Below, in pieces: positions 8,390 to 14,744 of a stretch of DNA of 15,978 nt (position 1 is its first letter; each line of letters begins with the position of its first letter). The stretch is from the NCBI GenBank assembly GCA_964386525.1, contig CAYLSO010000197.1, forward strand, positions 1 through 15,978, given 5' to 3'. The notes beneath the pieces are model-generated. The model saw nothing but the letters and a program-made list of their open reading frames with translations, ran no database searches and was not told where the DNA came from. Origin of the DNA: CAYLSO01 sp964386525 (GTDB taxonomy: Bacteria > Eisenbacteria > RBG-16-71-46 > DASYSL01). The translations under genes were made by a program, and so were the position numbers.

Positions 8390-9190
8390 TCAGCCCGGGC
8401 GCGGGAAGCAGCGCCGCGGCCCGGGCGTGACCCGCCCGCGCGACGGGGGCGGCGGCGGCGGCCCAGCCACGGCGCGGCGCAGCGCGGCCACCTCCTCGCG
8501 CGTCAGCCGCCGCAGCTTGCCCGCGGGCTGATCGCCGAGCTCGACCGGCCCGACGCGCACGCGCTCGAGGGCCAGGAGCTCGACGCCGACCGCCTCGCAC
8601 ATGCGGCGCACCTGCCGGTTGCGCCCCTCGCAGAGCGTGAGCGAGACCACCGTCCCCTCGCCCATCCGCTTCACCACCTCGACCTGGGCCGAGCGGCTCG
8701 TCTCGCCGGGCGCGAACTCGACACCCAGGCCGAGCTGGGCCAGCTGGCGCGGCGTGGGCGGGGAGGCGAGTGAGAGCCAGTAGGTCTTGGGGATCTCGTA
8801 GCGCGGGTGCATGAGGCGGTGCGCGAGCGCCCCGTCGCTGGTCACCAGCAGGAGCCCGCTGGTGTCGCCGTCGAGGCGGCCCACCGGGAAGACGCGCGGC
8901 CCGCGGGCCGGCAGGAACTCGCGCACCGTGCGCCGGCCGGCGGGATCGGAGAGCGTGGTGAGCACACCGACCGGCTTGTGCAGGGCGTAGTAGACGCGCG
9001 GCTCCAGCTCGGGCAGCGGCCGGCCGCCCACCGTCACCTTCTGGAGCTCGGGATCGACGCGCGCCCCCGGCTCCTGCACGACCTCACCGTCCACCTTCAC
9101 CTGGCCGTCGGCGATCAGCCCGTCGCACTTGCGCCGCGCCGCCACGCCGCGGTCGGCGAGCAGCTTGTTGAGCCGTAGCTGCGGGCTCAC
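8390..9190 (-). CDS. rluB: RsuA/RluB-family rRNA pseudouridine synthase
   Basis: This 266-residue enzyme isomerises a specific uridine in rRNA to pseudouridine. An N-terminal S4 RNA-binding domain (about 5-50) begins LRLNKLLADRGVAARRKCD. The catalytic domain (about 66-235) has the RsuA/RluB signature VGRLDGDTSGLLLVTSDG (103-120), with Asp107 the expected catalytic residue, followed by HPRYEIPKTYWL. The motif EGRNRQVRRMCEAVG (188-202) is also characteristic. RluB (23S rRNA) fits better than RsuA from the scpA-scpB neighbourhood, where RluB-type genes are common; the exact target is inferred. The C-terminal tail (243-266) is Pro/Arg-rich. Translation starts at GTG 9190, which overlaps the scpB stop as GTGA; no ATG precedes the S4 domain. 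Last gene of the operon. Confidence 0.92.
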   Translation of the reverse strand: MSPQLRLNKLLADRGVAARRKCDGLIADGQVKVDGEVVQEPGARVDPELQKVTVGGRPLPELEPRVYYALHKPVGVLTTLSDPAGRRTVREFLPARGPRVFPVGRLDGDTSGLLLVTSDGALAHRLMHPRYEIPKTYWLSLASPPTPRQLAQLGLGVEFAPGETSRSAQVEVVKRMGEGTVVSLTLCEGRNRQVRRMCEAVGVELLALERVRVGPVELGDQPAGKLRRLTREEVAALRRAVAGPPPPPPSRGRVTPGPRRCFPRPG

Positions 9191-9894
9191 GACGCGGCCG
9201 CGGGGCCCTCGTCGCCCGCCGGCGCGGGCTCGGGTTCGGCAGGAGCGGCAGCGCCGTCCCCCGCCGCTGGGGCCCCCGCCGCCGCCGGCTCCGGCAGCGC
9301 CGGCCCGCCCGCCGGCAGCCGCTCCGGCACGCCGGCGAACAGATCGGCCTCGGCCTCCGCCTCGCGCGCCTGCAGGATGGCCTTGAGCTCCTCGGGCCGC
9401 GGCAGCTCGCTCAGCTCGCGCAGGCCGAAGTACGAGAGGAACTCCGCCGTGCTGCCGTAGAGCAACGGCCTTCCGACCACGTCCGAGCGGCCGCGGATGG
9501 TGATGAGGTCGCGCTCCAGCAGCGTGGTGAGCGCGCTGCCCGAGTCGACCCCGCGGATCGACTCGATCTCGGGCCGCGTCACCGGCTGCTTGTAGACGAT
9601 GATGGCGAGGGTCTCGAGCGCGGCCCGCGACAGCCGCGCCTTGCGCTTGCCCTGCAGGAGCTTGCGGATCCACGGCGCCATCGGCTCGCGGGTCGTGATG
9701 AGATAGCCGCCGGCCATCTCGCTGACCTGCACGCCGTGGCCGGCCGCGTCGTACTCGTCACGCAACTCGTCGGCCGCCTGGGCGACCTCCAGCGGATCGG
9801 CGCCCGTCGCCTCGGCCAGCAGCGACAGCGACAGCGGGCTGTCCGAGGCGAAGAGCAGCGCCTCGACGATGGCGCGCAGCTCACTCCCGGCCAC
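9187..9894 (-). CDS. scpB: Segregation and condensation protein B
   Basis: This 235-residue protein is the winged-helix kleisin-interacting subunit of the SMC-ScpA-ScpB condensin. It begins SELRAIVEALLFASDSPLSL and continues with GYLITTREPMAPWIRKLL (63-80), LSRAALETLAIIVYKQPVTR (88-107) and GVDSGSALTTLLERDLI, ending its folded part with RPLLYGSTAEFLSYFGL (142-158). These are diagnostic ScpB blocks. The tail from about 186 is Pro/Ala/Glu-rich and probably disordered, longer than in many homologues. The start is GTG 9894, five bases after GGGAG, inside the last codons of scpA (14-bp overlap). The frame stays open to 9984, but that stretch encodes an Arg/Pro-rich sequence antiparallel to no known ScpB. 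Its stop overlaps the next GTG. Confidence 0.93.
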   Translation of the reverse strand: MAGSELRAIVEALLFASDSPLSLSLLAEATGADPLEVAQAADELRDEYDAAGHGVQVSEMAGGYLITTREPMAPWIRKLLQGKRKARLSRAALETLAIIVYKQPVTRPEIESIRGVDSGSALTTLLERDLITIRGRSDVVGRPLLYGSTAEFLSYFGLRELSELPRPEELKAILQAREAEAEADLFAGVPERLPAGGPALPEPAAAGAPAAGDGAAAPAEPEPAPAGDEGPAAAS

Positions 9895-10720
9895 GTTCGC
9901 TCCCTTCCCCGGGTCCGGCGGGCGGCCCGGCCTCCGGCCCGACCGCCGCCTCCGGCGCCACGCCCGTGGCGTCCGGCTCCCCACCCACCGGCTCCGGCCG
10001 CGATTCCACCCAGATGTCCCCGAACGGTCCCGCCTGTTCCACCAGCAGCCGCCCCATCTTGAGCAGCTCGAGCAGCGCCAGGAAGGTCACGATGACCTCG
10101 AGGCGGCTCTTGCACTCCTCGAGCAGCAACGTGAACGACAGCCGCCCGGCGCGCCGCGCCCGCGTCACCAGGAGCGCCATCTTGTCCTCGATGTCGTAGG
10201 CCTCGCCCGACATCTCGAGGACGTTGCGCTCCGGCAGGCGCGCCAGCACGCGGTCGAGCGCGTCGAGCAGCGCGAAGAGGTTGACCGGCGCCAGCGGCAG
10301 GGGCCCGGCATCCTCCTCCTCCGGCGTCATGCCGCGCGCGAAGAGCAGGCGGCGCTGCTCCTCGCGCTCGCGCAGGGTGCCGGCCGCCTCCTTGTACTGG
10401 CGGTACTCGAGCAGCCGCTGCACCAGCTCCTCGCGCGGGTCGCCCTCCTCCTCCTCGCCCGGCTCCGGCACCGGCAGCAGCATGCGCGCCTTGATGCGCA
10501 TCAGCGTGGCGGCCATCACCAGGAACTCGCCCGACACCTCGAGGTCGAGCAGGCGTAGGATCTCGAGGTAGTGGAGGAACTGCTGCGTGATGTGCGCGAT
10601 GGGGATGTCGTAGATGTCGATCTCGTCGCGCTTGATGAGGTGCAGCAGGAGGTCGAGCGGGCCCTCGAACTTCTCGAGCTTGAAGTCCATCCCCGGCCGG
10701 CCGGGCGGCAGCAGGCTCAT
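9881..10720 (-). CDS. scpA: Segregation and condensation protein A (kleisin)
   Basis: This kleisin bridges SMC heads and binds ScpB in chromosome condensation and segregation. The N-terminus carries the signature FKLEKFEGPLDLLLHLIKRD followed by IAHITQQFLHYLE and SGEFLVMAATLMRIKARMLL, which form the SMC-neck-binding region. A variable acidic linker (EEEEGD, PEEEDAG) follows, then the C-terminal winged helix (LEVIVTFLALLELLKMGRL). The tail after IWVES is Pro/Gly/Glu-rich. Length is 279 residues from ATG 10720. GTG 10726 and ATG 10690 (MDFKLEKFEG) are alternatives; 10690 would match the usual family start but lacks a better ribosome site. It begins nine bases after trpS ends and overlaps scpB by 14 bases. 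Confidence 0.93.
   Translation of the reverse strand: MSLLPPGRPGMDFKLEKFEGPLDLLLHLIKRDEIDIYDIPIAHITQQFLHYLEILRLLDLEVSGEFLVMAATLMRIKARMLLPVPEPGEEEEGDPREELVQRLLEYRQYKEAAGTLREREEQRRLLFARGMTPEEEDAGPLPLAPVNLFALLDALDRVLARLPERNVLEMSGEAYDIEDKMALLVTRARRAGRLSFTLLLEECKSRLEVIVTFLALLELLKMGRLLVEQAGPFGDIWVESRPEPVGGEPDATGVAPEAAVGPEAGPPAGPGEGSERGRE
9900..9906 (-). promoter_or_regulatory. Ribosome binding site deciding the scpB GTG start
   Basis: AAGGGAG on the minus strand ends five bases before GTG 9894. It lies within the scpA coding sequence and supports the GTG start rather than the longer open frame. Confidence 0.6.
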
Positions 10721-10729
10721 CGCCACACC

Positions 10730-11779
10730 CTACCCGAGCCCCATGGCGGCGCGCACCTCGGCCATGGTCGCCTCGGCCACGGCGCGCGCCCGGCGGTCGC
10801 CGTCGGCGATGACGTCCCAGACGCGGTCGGCGTCGCGGGAGATCTCGGCGCGGCGCTCGCGGATGGGCGCCAGGTAGGCGGCCAGCACCTCGCTCAGGTG
10901 CTGCTTGTCGGCCACGCAGCCGAGCTGCCCGGCGCAGCAGCGCGCCGCGACGTCGTCCGCCTCGGCGGGATTGAACTTGCGGTGGTACTCGTGGACGACA
11001 CAGCCGGGGTGATTGTCCGACGGATCGGCCTCGGGCCGGCCGGGGTCGGCCAGGCGGATCTTCTTGGGGTCGGTGTATGCCGTGCGCACGAGCTTGCCGA
11101 TGGTCTCCGGCCCCTCACCGATCCACACCGTGTTGCCCACCGTCTTGGACATGCGGGCGCTGTCGAGGCCGCGCAACCGCGCGAAGGCGGTGAGCCGCGC
11201 CTCCGGTTCCGGGAACACCGGCCGCTCCTCGGTCGCGTACAGGAAGTTGAAGCGCCGGGCGATCTCGCGGGTCAGCTCGACGTGCGGCACCTGGTCCTCG
11301 CCCACCGGCACGACGTCCCCCTTGTAGAGGAGGATGTCGGCCGCCTGCAGCACCGGGTAGCCGAGGTGGCCGTAGCCCACCAGGCTCTCCTCCATGCCGA
11401 GATCGCGCACCTGCTCCTTGAGCGTCGGATTGCGCTCCAGGCGCGCCTTGGTGACCAGCATCGAGAAGAGCAGGTGCAGCTCGGCGTGCTCCTTGACGTG
11501 CGACTGCACGAAGATGGGGCTGCGCTCGGGCGCGAGGCCGGCGGCCAGCCAGTCGAGCACCATGTCGTAGACGTTCTGGCGGATGTCCCTGGCCTTGTCG
11601 GGGGCCGTGGTCAGCACGTGCCAGTCGGCCACCATGAAGAACGACTCGAACTCGTCCTGGAGCTGGACCCAGTTCTCCAGGGCGCCGACGTAGTTGCCCA
11701 GGTGCATGCGCCCGGTGGGGCGCATGCCGGAGAGGATGCGGCCGCGCCGGCGCGCGCCGGCCGGCGGCCCCGCGCTCAC
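10730..11779 (-). CDS. trpS: Tryptophanyl-tRNA synthetase
   Basis: This 349-residue class Ic enzyme charges tRNA-Trp with tryptophan. It shows RILSGMRPTGRMHLGNYVGA (14-33), whose HLGN is the HIGH signature, and RMSKTVGN (209-216), the KMSKS loop. GYPVLQAADILLYK (140-153) and PVGEDQVPHVELTREIARRFN (158-178) are further family blocks. The length is normal. Cysteines at 260, 281, 282 and 288 sit where many relatives carry a C-terminal Cys cluster, here incomplete (GCVADK). The start is GTG 11779, overlapping the upstream protease stop as GTGA; it places the HIGH region about 25 residues in, as usual. The longer open frame to 12343 lies in the protease gene. Second gene of the operon. Confidence 0.95.
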   Translation of the reverse strand: MSAGPPAGARRRGRILSGMRPTGRMHLGNYVGALENWVQLQDEFESFFMVADWHVLTTAPDKARDIRQNVYDMVLDWLAAGLAPERSPIFVQSHVKEHAELHLLFSMLVTKARLERNPTLKEQVRDLGMEESLVGYGHLGYPVLQAADILLYKGDVVPVGEDQVPHVELTREIARRFNFLYATEERPVFPEPEARLTAFARLRGLDSARMSKTVGNTVWIGEGPETIGKLVRTAYTDPKKIRLADPGRPEADPSDNHPGCVVHEYHRKFNPAEADDVAARCCAGQLGCVADKQHLSEVLAAYLAPIRERRAEISRDADRVWDVIADGDRRARAVAEATMAEVRAAMGLG

Positions 11780-12438
11780 GACCAGCCCCCGGGCACGCCC
11801 GCCGCCCCCAGCAGCAGCGTGGCGAGGAAGTTCACCGGCACGCGCACCAACACGTGCTGCACGCTGGGGATCAGGAACAGCAGGAAGATGACCGCCACCC
11901 CCAGGAACCCGACCCGCCGGTAGGCCATGGCCAGGCGCGGTGGCAGGAAGCGCATCAGGAGCCAGTGGCCGTCGAGCGGCGGGATGGGCAGCAGGTTGAA
12001 GACCGCCAGCAGGCAGTTGATGCCGATCGCGGTGCCCAGCAGCACCACGGCCGCCTCCGGCAGGTTCGGGAAGACGCGCATGCCCAACGACAGCAGGAGC
12101 GCGCAGGCGTAGGCCAGCAGGATGTTCGAGAGCGGGCCCGCGGCCGCCACCTTGAAGCCGTCGTTGCGCGGGTGGCGCAGGTTGTTCTCGTTGACCGGGA
12201 CCGGCTTGGCCCAACCGAACAGGAAACGCGAGCCGGTGAGCAGCAGCATCCCCGGCAGCAGGATGCTGCCCAGGGGGTCGAGGTGCGGGATCGGGTTCAG
12301 GGTCAACCGGCCGGCGAACTTGGCGGTCGGGTCCCCGTGCCACAGCGCCACGAGGCCGTGGGAGATCTCGTGGATGATCACCGAAAAGAGGAAGATCGGC
12401 AGGAAGAGCAGCACCTGCCCGAGCTGCTGTAGGTCCAA
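11776..12438 (-). CDS. Site-2 protease family (M50) membrane metalloprotease
   Basis: This 220-residue polytopic protein belongs to the short, PDZ-less M50 site-2 protease group. The zinc motif is HEISH (23-27) in the first membrane segment (LLFLPIFLFSVIIHEISHG). The third ligand motif is LLPIPPLDGHWLL (149-161), with Asp156. GPLSNILLAY (101-110) and two or three further hydrophobic segments (130-150, 178-195, 198-213) complete the fold. Such enzymes cut membrane substrates within the bilayer; the substrate here is unknown. I choose TTG 12438: GAGG lies five bases upstream, and it places the first helix at the N-terminus as in the family. The next in-frame start, TTG 12507, coincides with a -35 box. 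First gene of the operon with trpS, scpA, scpB and rluB, a neighbourhood common in bacteria. Confidence 0.88.
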   Translation of the reverse strand: MDLQQLGQVLLFLPIFLFSVIIHEISHGLVALWHGDPTAKFAGRLTLNPIPHLDPLGSILLPGMLLLTGSRFLFGWAKPVPVNENNLRHPRNDGFKVAAAGPLSNILLAYACALLLSLGMRVFPNLPEAAVVLLGTAIGINCLLAVFNLLPIPPLDGHWLLMRFLPPRLAMAYRRVGFLGVAVIFLLFLIPSVQHVLVRVPVNFLATLLLGAAGVPGGWS

Positions 12439-12443
12439 GGCGT

Positions 12444-12447
12444 CCTC
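12444..12447 (-). promoter_or_regulatory. Ribosome binding site deciding the protease TTG start
   Basis: GAGG followed by ACGCC leads into TTG 12438 on the minus strand. A second GAGGAC copy lies ten bases further upstream (CGAGGACACGCGAGGACGCC). No ATG or GTG is available between the promoter and the first transmembrane helix. Confidence 0.5.
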
Positions 12448-12478
12448 GCGTGTCCTCGGGAATGGAACTTCGGCTCGC

Positions 12479-12507
12479 AGACTACGGCCAAAACCGCGCT
12501 CCGGCAA
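12479..12507 (-). promoter_or_regulatory. Sigma70-like promoter of the S2P-trpS-scpA-scpB-rluB operon
   Basis: On the minus strand TTGCCG (12507-12502) and TAGTCT (12484-12479) are separated by exactly 17 bases, matching consensus at four and three of six positions. Transcription would begin near 12472, leaving a leader of about 34 nt to TTG 12438. It lies in the gap after the PP2C phosphatase gene, where a promoter is expected. Confidence 0.5.
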
Positions 12508-12536
12508 GGCGAATCGCCGCGCCCCGCGCCGGCGCC

Positions 12537-12561
12537 GCCCAGCCGGGCCGCCGCCCTGGGC
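12537..12561 (-). terminator. Weak hairpin after PP2C phosphatase gene
   Basis: GCCCAG (12561-12556 on the minus strand) pairs with CTGGGC (12542-12537), starting 15 bases past the stop at 12577. The loop is GC-rich and no T-run follows. It may be a terminator or a chance stem. Confidence 0.2.
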
Positions 12562-12576
12562 CGTTCGCCGCCGCGG

Positions 12577-14400
12577 TCAGCTCCCCGCCGGCAGCCGCTT
12601 CACGCACACCACCGTGAGGTCGTCGTGCAGGGCGTCGGCCCCGCCCACGAACTCGCTCACTTGGGCCACGACCCCCCGCACGATCTCCCGGGCGGCCGCC
12701 CCCCTCAGCTCGCGCACCAGCGCCTCGATGCGCGCCGGCCCGAACTGCTCGCCGGCGGCGTTGGTCGCCTCGCTCACCCCGTCGGTGTAGAGCAGCAGCA
12801 CGTCGCCGGGTCCCACCCCGGTGCGCCGCTCCTCGTACTGCGAGGTGGGCAGGATGCCCATCGGCAGGCCGCCCTCGCGGAGGAACTCGGCGCTGCCGTC
12901 GGCGCGCAGCAGGATGGGCGGGTCGTGACCGGCGTTGGAGAAGGTCAGCACGTGGCTCTTCGAGTCGAGCACCGCGTAGAAGGCGGTGACGAACTTGCCG
13001 CGGTCGGTGCTCTCATACAGCAGCAGGTTGACCTTGGCGAAGATGGTCCGCATCGCGAACTCGTTGCGGATCTCCGCCAGCAGGCTGGCCCGGTAGGCGG
13101 CCATGAGCAGGGCGGCCGGGATGCCCTTGCCCGAGACGTCGCTGATGGCGATGCCCGTCTGGTTCTCGATGATCGGGATGAAGTCGAAGTAGTCGCCCCC
13201 CACCTCGGAGTAGGGCATGTTGACGCCCGAGACGTCGTAGCCGGCGATCTGCGGGTCGGCCTTGGGCAGGAACGAGGTCTGGATCTGGCGCGCGATGGCC
13301 AGCTCGCGCTCGAGGTGGCGGCGCTCCATGGCCTCGTCGAGCAGGCGCGCGCGCTCGATGGTGGCGGCCGCCTGGCTGGCGAAGGCCAGCAGCACCTCCA
13401 GGTGGCCCTCGCTGTAGGTGTCCCCCCGGTCGCTCTCGAGGTTGAAGACGCCGAGCACCTTGCCGCCGGCGATCAGCGGGCAGGCCATCTCCGAGCGCGT
13501 TGTGGGTCGGGCCGCCAGGTAGCGCTTGTCGGTGGAGGTGTCGGGCACGATGACGCTCTCGCCGGTGCGCGCCACCCAGTTGACGATGCCCTGGCCGCTC
13601 AGCAGCTCGGCGGCCTGCTTGTCGCCCGGCGGGTAGCCGCGGCTCGCCTCTGCCTGCACCTTGAGCCCGTCGGCGGAGAGCAGGTAGATGGCGGCCGCGT
13701 CGTAGCTCACCAGGCGGCGCAGCCCGTCGAGGATGGCCTCGAGGGTGTCGCTCAGGGTGAGCGGCTGCGACAGGGCGCGGGCCACGCGCAGCAACACGGC
13801 GCGCTCGGCGGCCCGGCGCCGGATGTCGAAGTAGAGCTGGGCGTTCTCGATGGCCGCCGAGAACTCGCCGGCCACCGACTCGAGCCGGCGCGCGTCCTCC
13901 GCCGTGAACGCCTCGCCGTCGGCCTTGTCGCGGCACTCGATGACGCCGAGCACCTGGCCGCGGCGCACCAGCGGCACGGCCAGTGCCGACTGCCACGGCG
14001 GCTCCTCGTCGCGCCACTGCTCGTCGGCGCGCGAGGGGCCGACCCGCCAGGTGCGCTGGTCGAGCGCGCAACGGCCGACCAGGCCCACGCCCGGCGGCCG
14101 GCGCAGCTCGCGGTAGCCCTCGGTGAAGGTCGGCGCGTACTCGCGCCGAACCAGGTAGCGGCCGCCCATGCGATAGAGCCAGAAGCGGACCTGCGCGGCG
14201 CGCACCTGACGGTGGACGAAGGCGGTGCAGGCGTTGAGCAGCGCGTCGAGGCCGAGCACGTCGGAGAGGAACGACGTGCTCTGCCGGAAGCGGCAGCGGT
14301 CGGGGGTGTCGCCTTCCACCCACGCGCAGACGGGCGTTTCGGGGTCCGCCGGCCGGCGTGCTTCCGGCCCCGGGCCCGGGGCCGTGACGGGGTCCGCCAA
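12577..14400 (-). CDS. GAF-GAF-PP2C (RsbU/SpoIIE-type) serine/threonine phosphatase
   Basis: This 607-residue cytoplasmic protein combines sensing and output. GAF 1 spans about 45-187 and GAF 2 about 207-353; both have ACPL/AVPL and VLGV-type sheet motifs. A short helix (360-380, HLERELAIARQIQTSFLP) links to the PP2C domain (385-605). The metal and catalytic motifs are intact: GGDYFDF (Asp403), SDVSGKGIPAALLM (Asp421), NAGHDPP, LLLYTDGVSEATN (Asp540) and HDDLTVV (592-598). Relatives dephosphorylate anti-sigma-factor antagonists in partner-switching pathways; no kinase or antagonist gene is in the window. The start is TTG 14400, four bases after a perfect AAGGAGG; no ATG occurs before GAF 1. 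It is divergent from the PilB/GspE-type gene and stops 139 bp before the protease operon. Confidence 0.9.
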   Translation of the reverse strand: MADPVTAPGPGPEARRPADPETPVCAWVEGDTPDRCRFRQSTSFLSDVLGLDALLNACTAFVHRQVRAAQVRFWLYRMGGRYLVRREYAPTFTEGYRELRRPPGVGLVGRCALDQRTWRVGPSRADEQWRDEEPPWQSALAVPLVRRGQVLGVIECRDKADGEAFTAEDARRLESVAGEFSAAIENAQLYFDIRRRAAERAVLLRVARALSQPLTLSDTLEAILDGLRRLVSYDAAAIYLLSADGLKVQAEASRGYPPGDKQAAELLSGQGIVNWVARTGESVIVPDTSTDKRYLAARPTTRSEMACPLIAGGKVLGVFNLESDRGDTYSEGHLEVLLAFASQAAATIERARLLDEAMERRHLERELAIARQIQTSFLPKADPQIAGYDVSGVNMPYSEVGGDYFDFIPIIENQTGIAISDVSGKGIPAALLMAAYRASLLAEIRNEFAMRTIFAKVNLLLYESTDRGKFVTAFYAVLDSKSHVLTFSNAGHDPPILLRADGSAEFLREGGLPMGILPTSQYEERRTGVGPGDVLLLYTDGVSEATNAAGEQFGPARIEALVRELRGAAAREIVRGVVAQVSEFVGGADALHDDLTVVCVKRLPAGS

Positions 14401-14404
14401 GGGG

Positions 14405-14411
14405 CCTCCTT
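14405..14411 (-). promoter_or_regulatory. Strong ribosome binding site for the phosphatase TTG start
   Basis: AAGGAGG on the minus strand, followed by CCCC and TTG 14400, is the best Shine-Dalgarno sequence in the window. It decides the start against the longer open frame reaching 14658. Confidence 0.7.
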
Positions 14412-14424
14412 CCCTGAGGAAATC

Positions 14425-14435
14425 CTGGATTCCAG
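14425..14435. repeat. Palindrome CTGGATTCCAG in the phosphatase leader
   Basis: The two five-base arms are perfectly complementary around a central T. The site lies between the candidate -10 (14439-14444) and the ribosome site (14405-14411), where a repressor could act. It is short and could be chance. Confidence 0.25.
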
Positions 14436-14438
14436 CGG

Positions 14439-14467
14439 AGGATAGCCGATGACCGTAGCGGCGGCCA
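14439..14467 (-). promoter_or_regulatory. Weak sigma70-like promoter for the phosphatase
   Basis: On the minus strand TATCCT (14444-14439) makes a fair -10, with TGGCCG (14467-14462) 17 bases upstream as a poor -35. Transcription would start near 14432, giving a leader of about 30 nt. Confidence 0.35.
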
Positions 14468-14634
14468 GCGCCCGCTTCGCGGCGTGCCCGGCCGGCGCCG
14501 GCGCGCCCTCCCCACCGGGGCCGCCGGGAGATCCCCCCGTGCAGGACGCAATCCCCCGGGGGAGCGGGTCCGCCTTCTGCAACGCCGCGCCCGCGGTCGC
14601 GGGCGGCGCGCCTTGCCGGCGGCGGGACTGCCGG

Positions 14635-14650
14635 CGGCACGGCTCGTGCT
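14635..14650 (+). promoter_or_regulatory. Sigma54-like promoter motif upstream of the PilB/GspE-type gene
   Basis: CGGCACGGCTCGTGCT matches TGGCACG-N4-TTGCW at 10 of 12 fixed positions, with GG (14636-14637) and GC (14648-14649) exactly ten bases apart. Transcription would start near 14661, about 84 nt before the ATG at 14745. Sigma54 control of type IV pilus genes is established for pilA in several bacteria, which makes the context sensible, but the DNA is very GC-rich and one site is weak evidence. Confidence 0.35.
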
Positions 14651-14744
14651 GGAGCCACGCTGGGGATTCCGCCGCCGCTGCCTGGCCGGGTCGGACGGAG
14701 CCGCCCCGGCGTCCCCGGCGGAACGAGACAGGGAAGGGAGCACC

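Larger units (their letters stand above)
14401..14744. promoter_or_regulatory. Divergent intergenic region between PP2C phosphatase and PilB/GspE gene
   Basis: The 344-bp gap contains no convincing gene. It holds, from the left, the phosphatase ribosome site, a palindrome CTGGATTCCAG (14425-14435), a weak phosphatase promoter (14439-14467), a 12-bp palindrome TCCCCCGGGGGA (14552-14563), a GC hairpin CGCCCGCG/CGCGGGCG (14588-14605), a sigma54-like motif (14635-14650) and the ATPase ribosome site (GGGAAGGGAG, 14731-14740). Confidence 0.6.

Noticed and set aside
14540..14600. Possible cyclic di-GMP-I riboswitch (GGACGCAA followed by a hairpin) before the ATPase gene
   Set aside because: Only the GGACGCAA fragment fits. 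The preceding GGGCAAACC-type strand, the GAAA tetraloop and its receptor, and the second helix are missing. A covariance-model search (Rfam GEMM) with a significant hit would reverse this.
14588..14605. GC-rich hairpin CGCCCGCG/CGCGGGCG as a terminator
   Set aside because: The loop is only two to four bases, no T-run follows, and it lies upstream of a start codon rather than after a gene.
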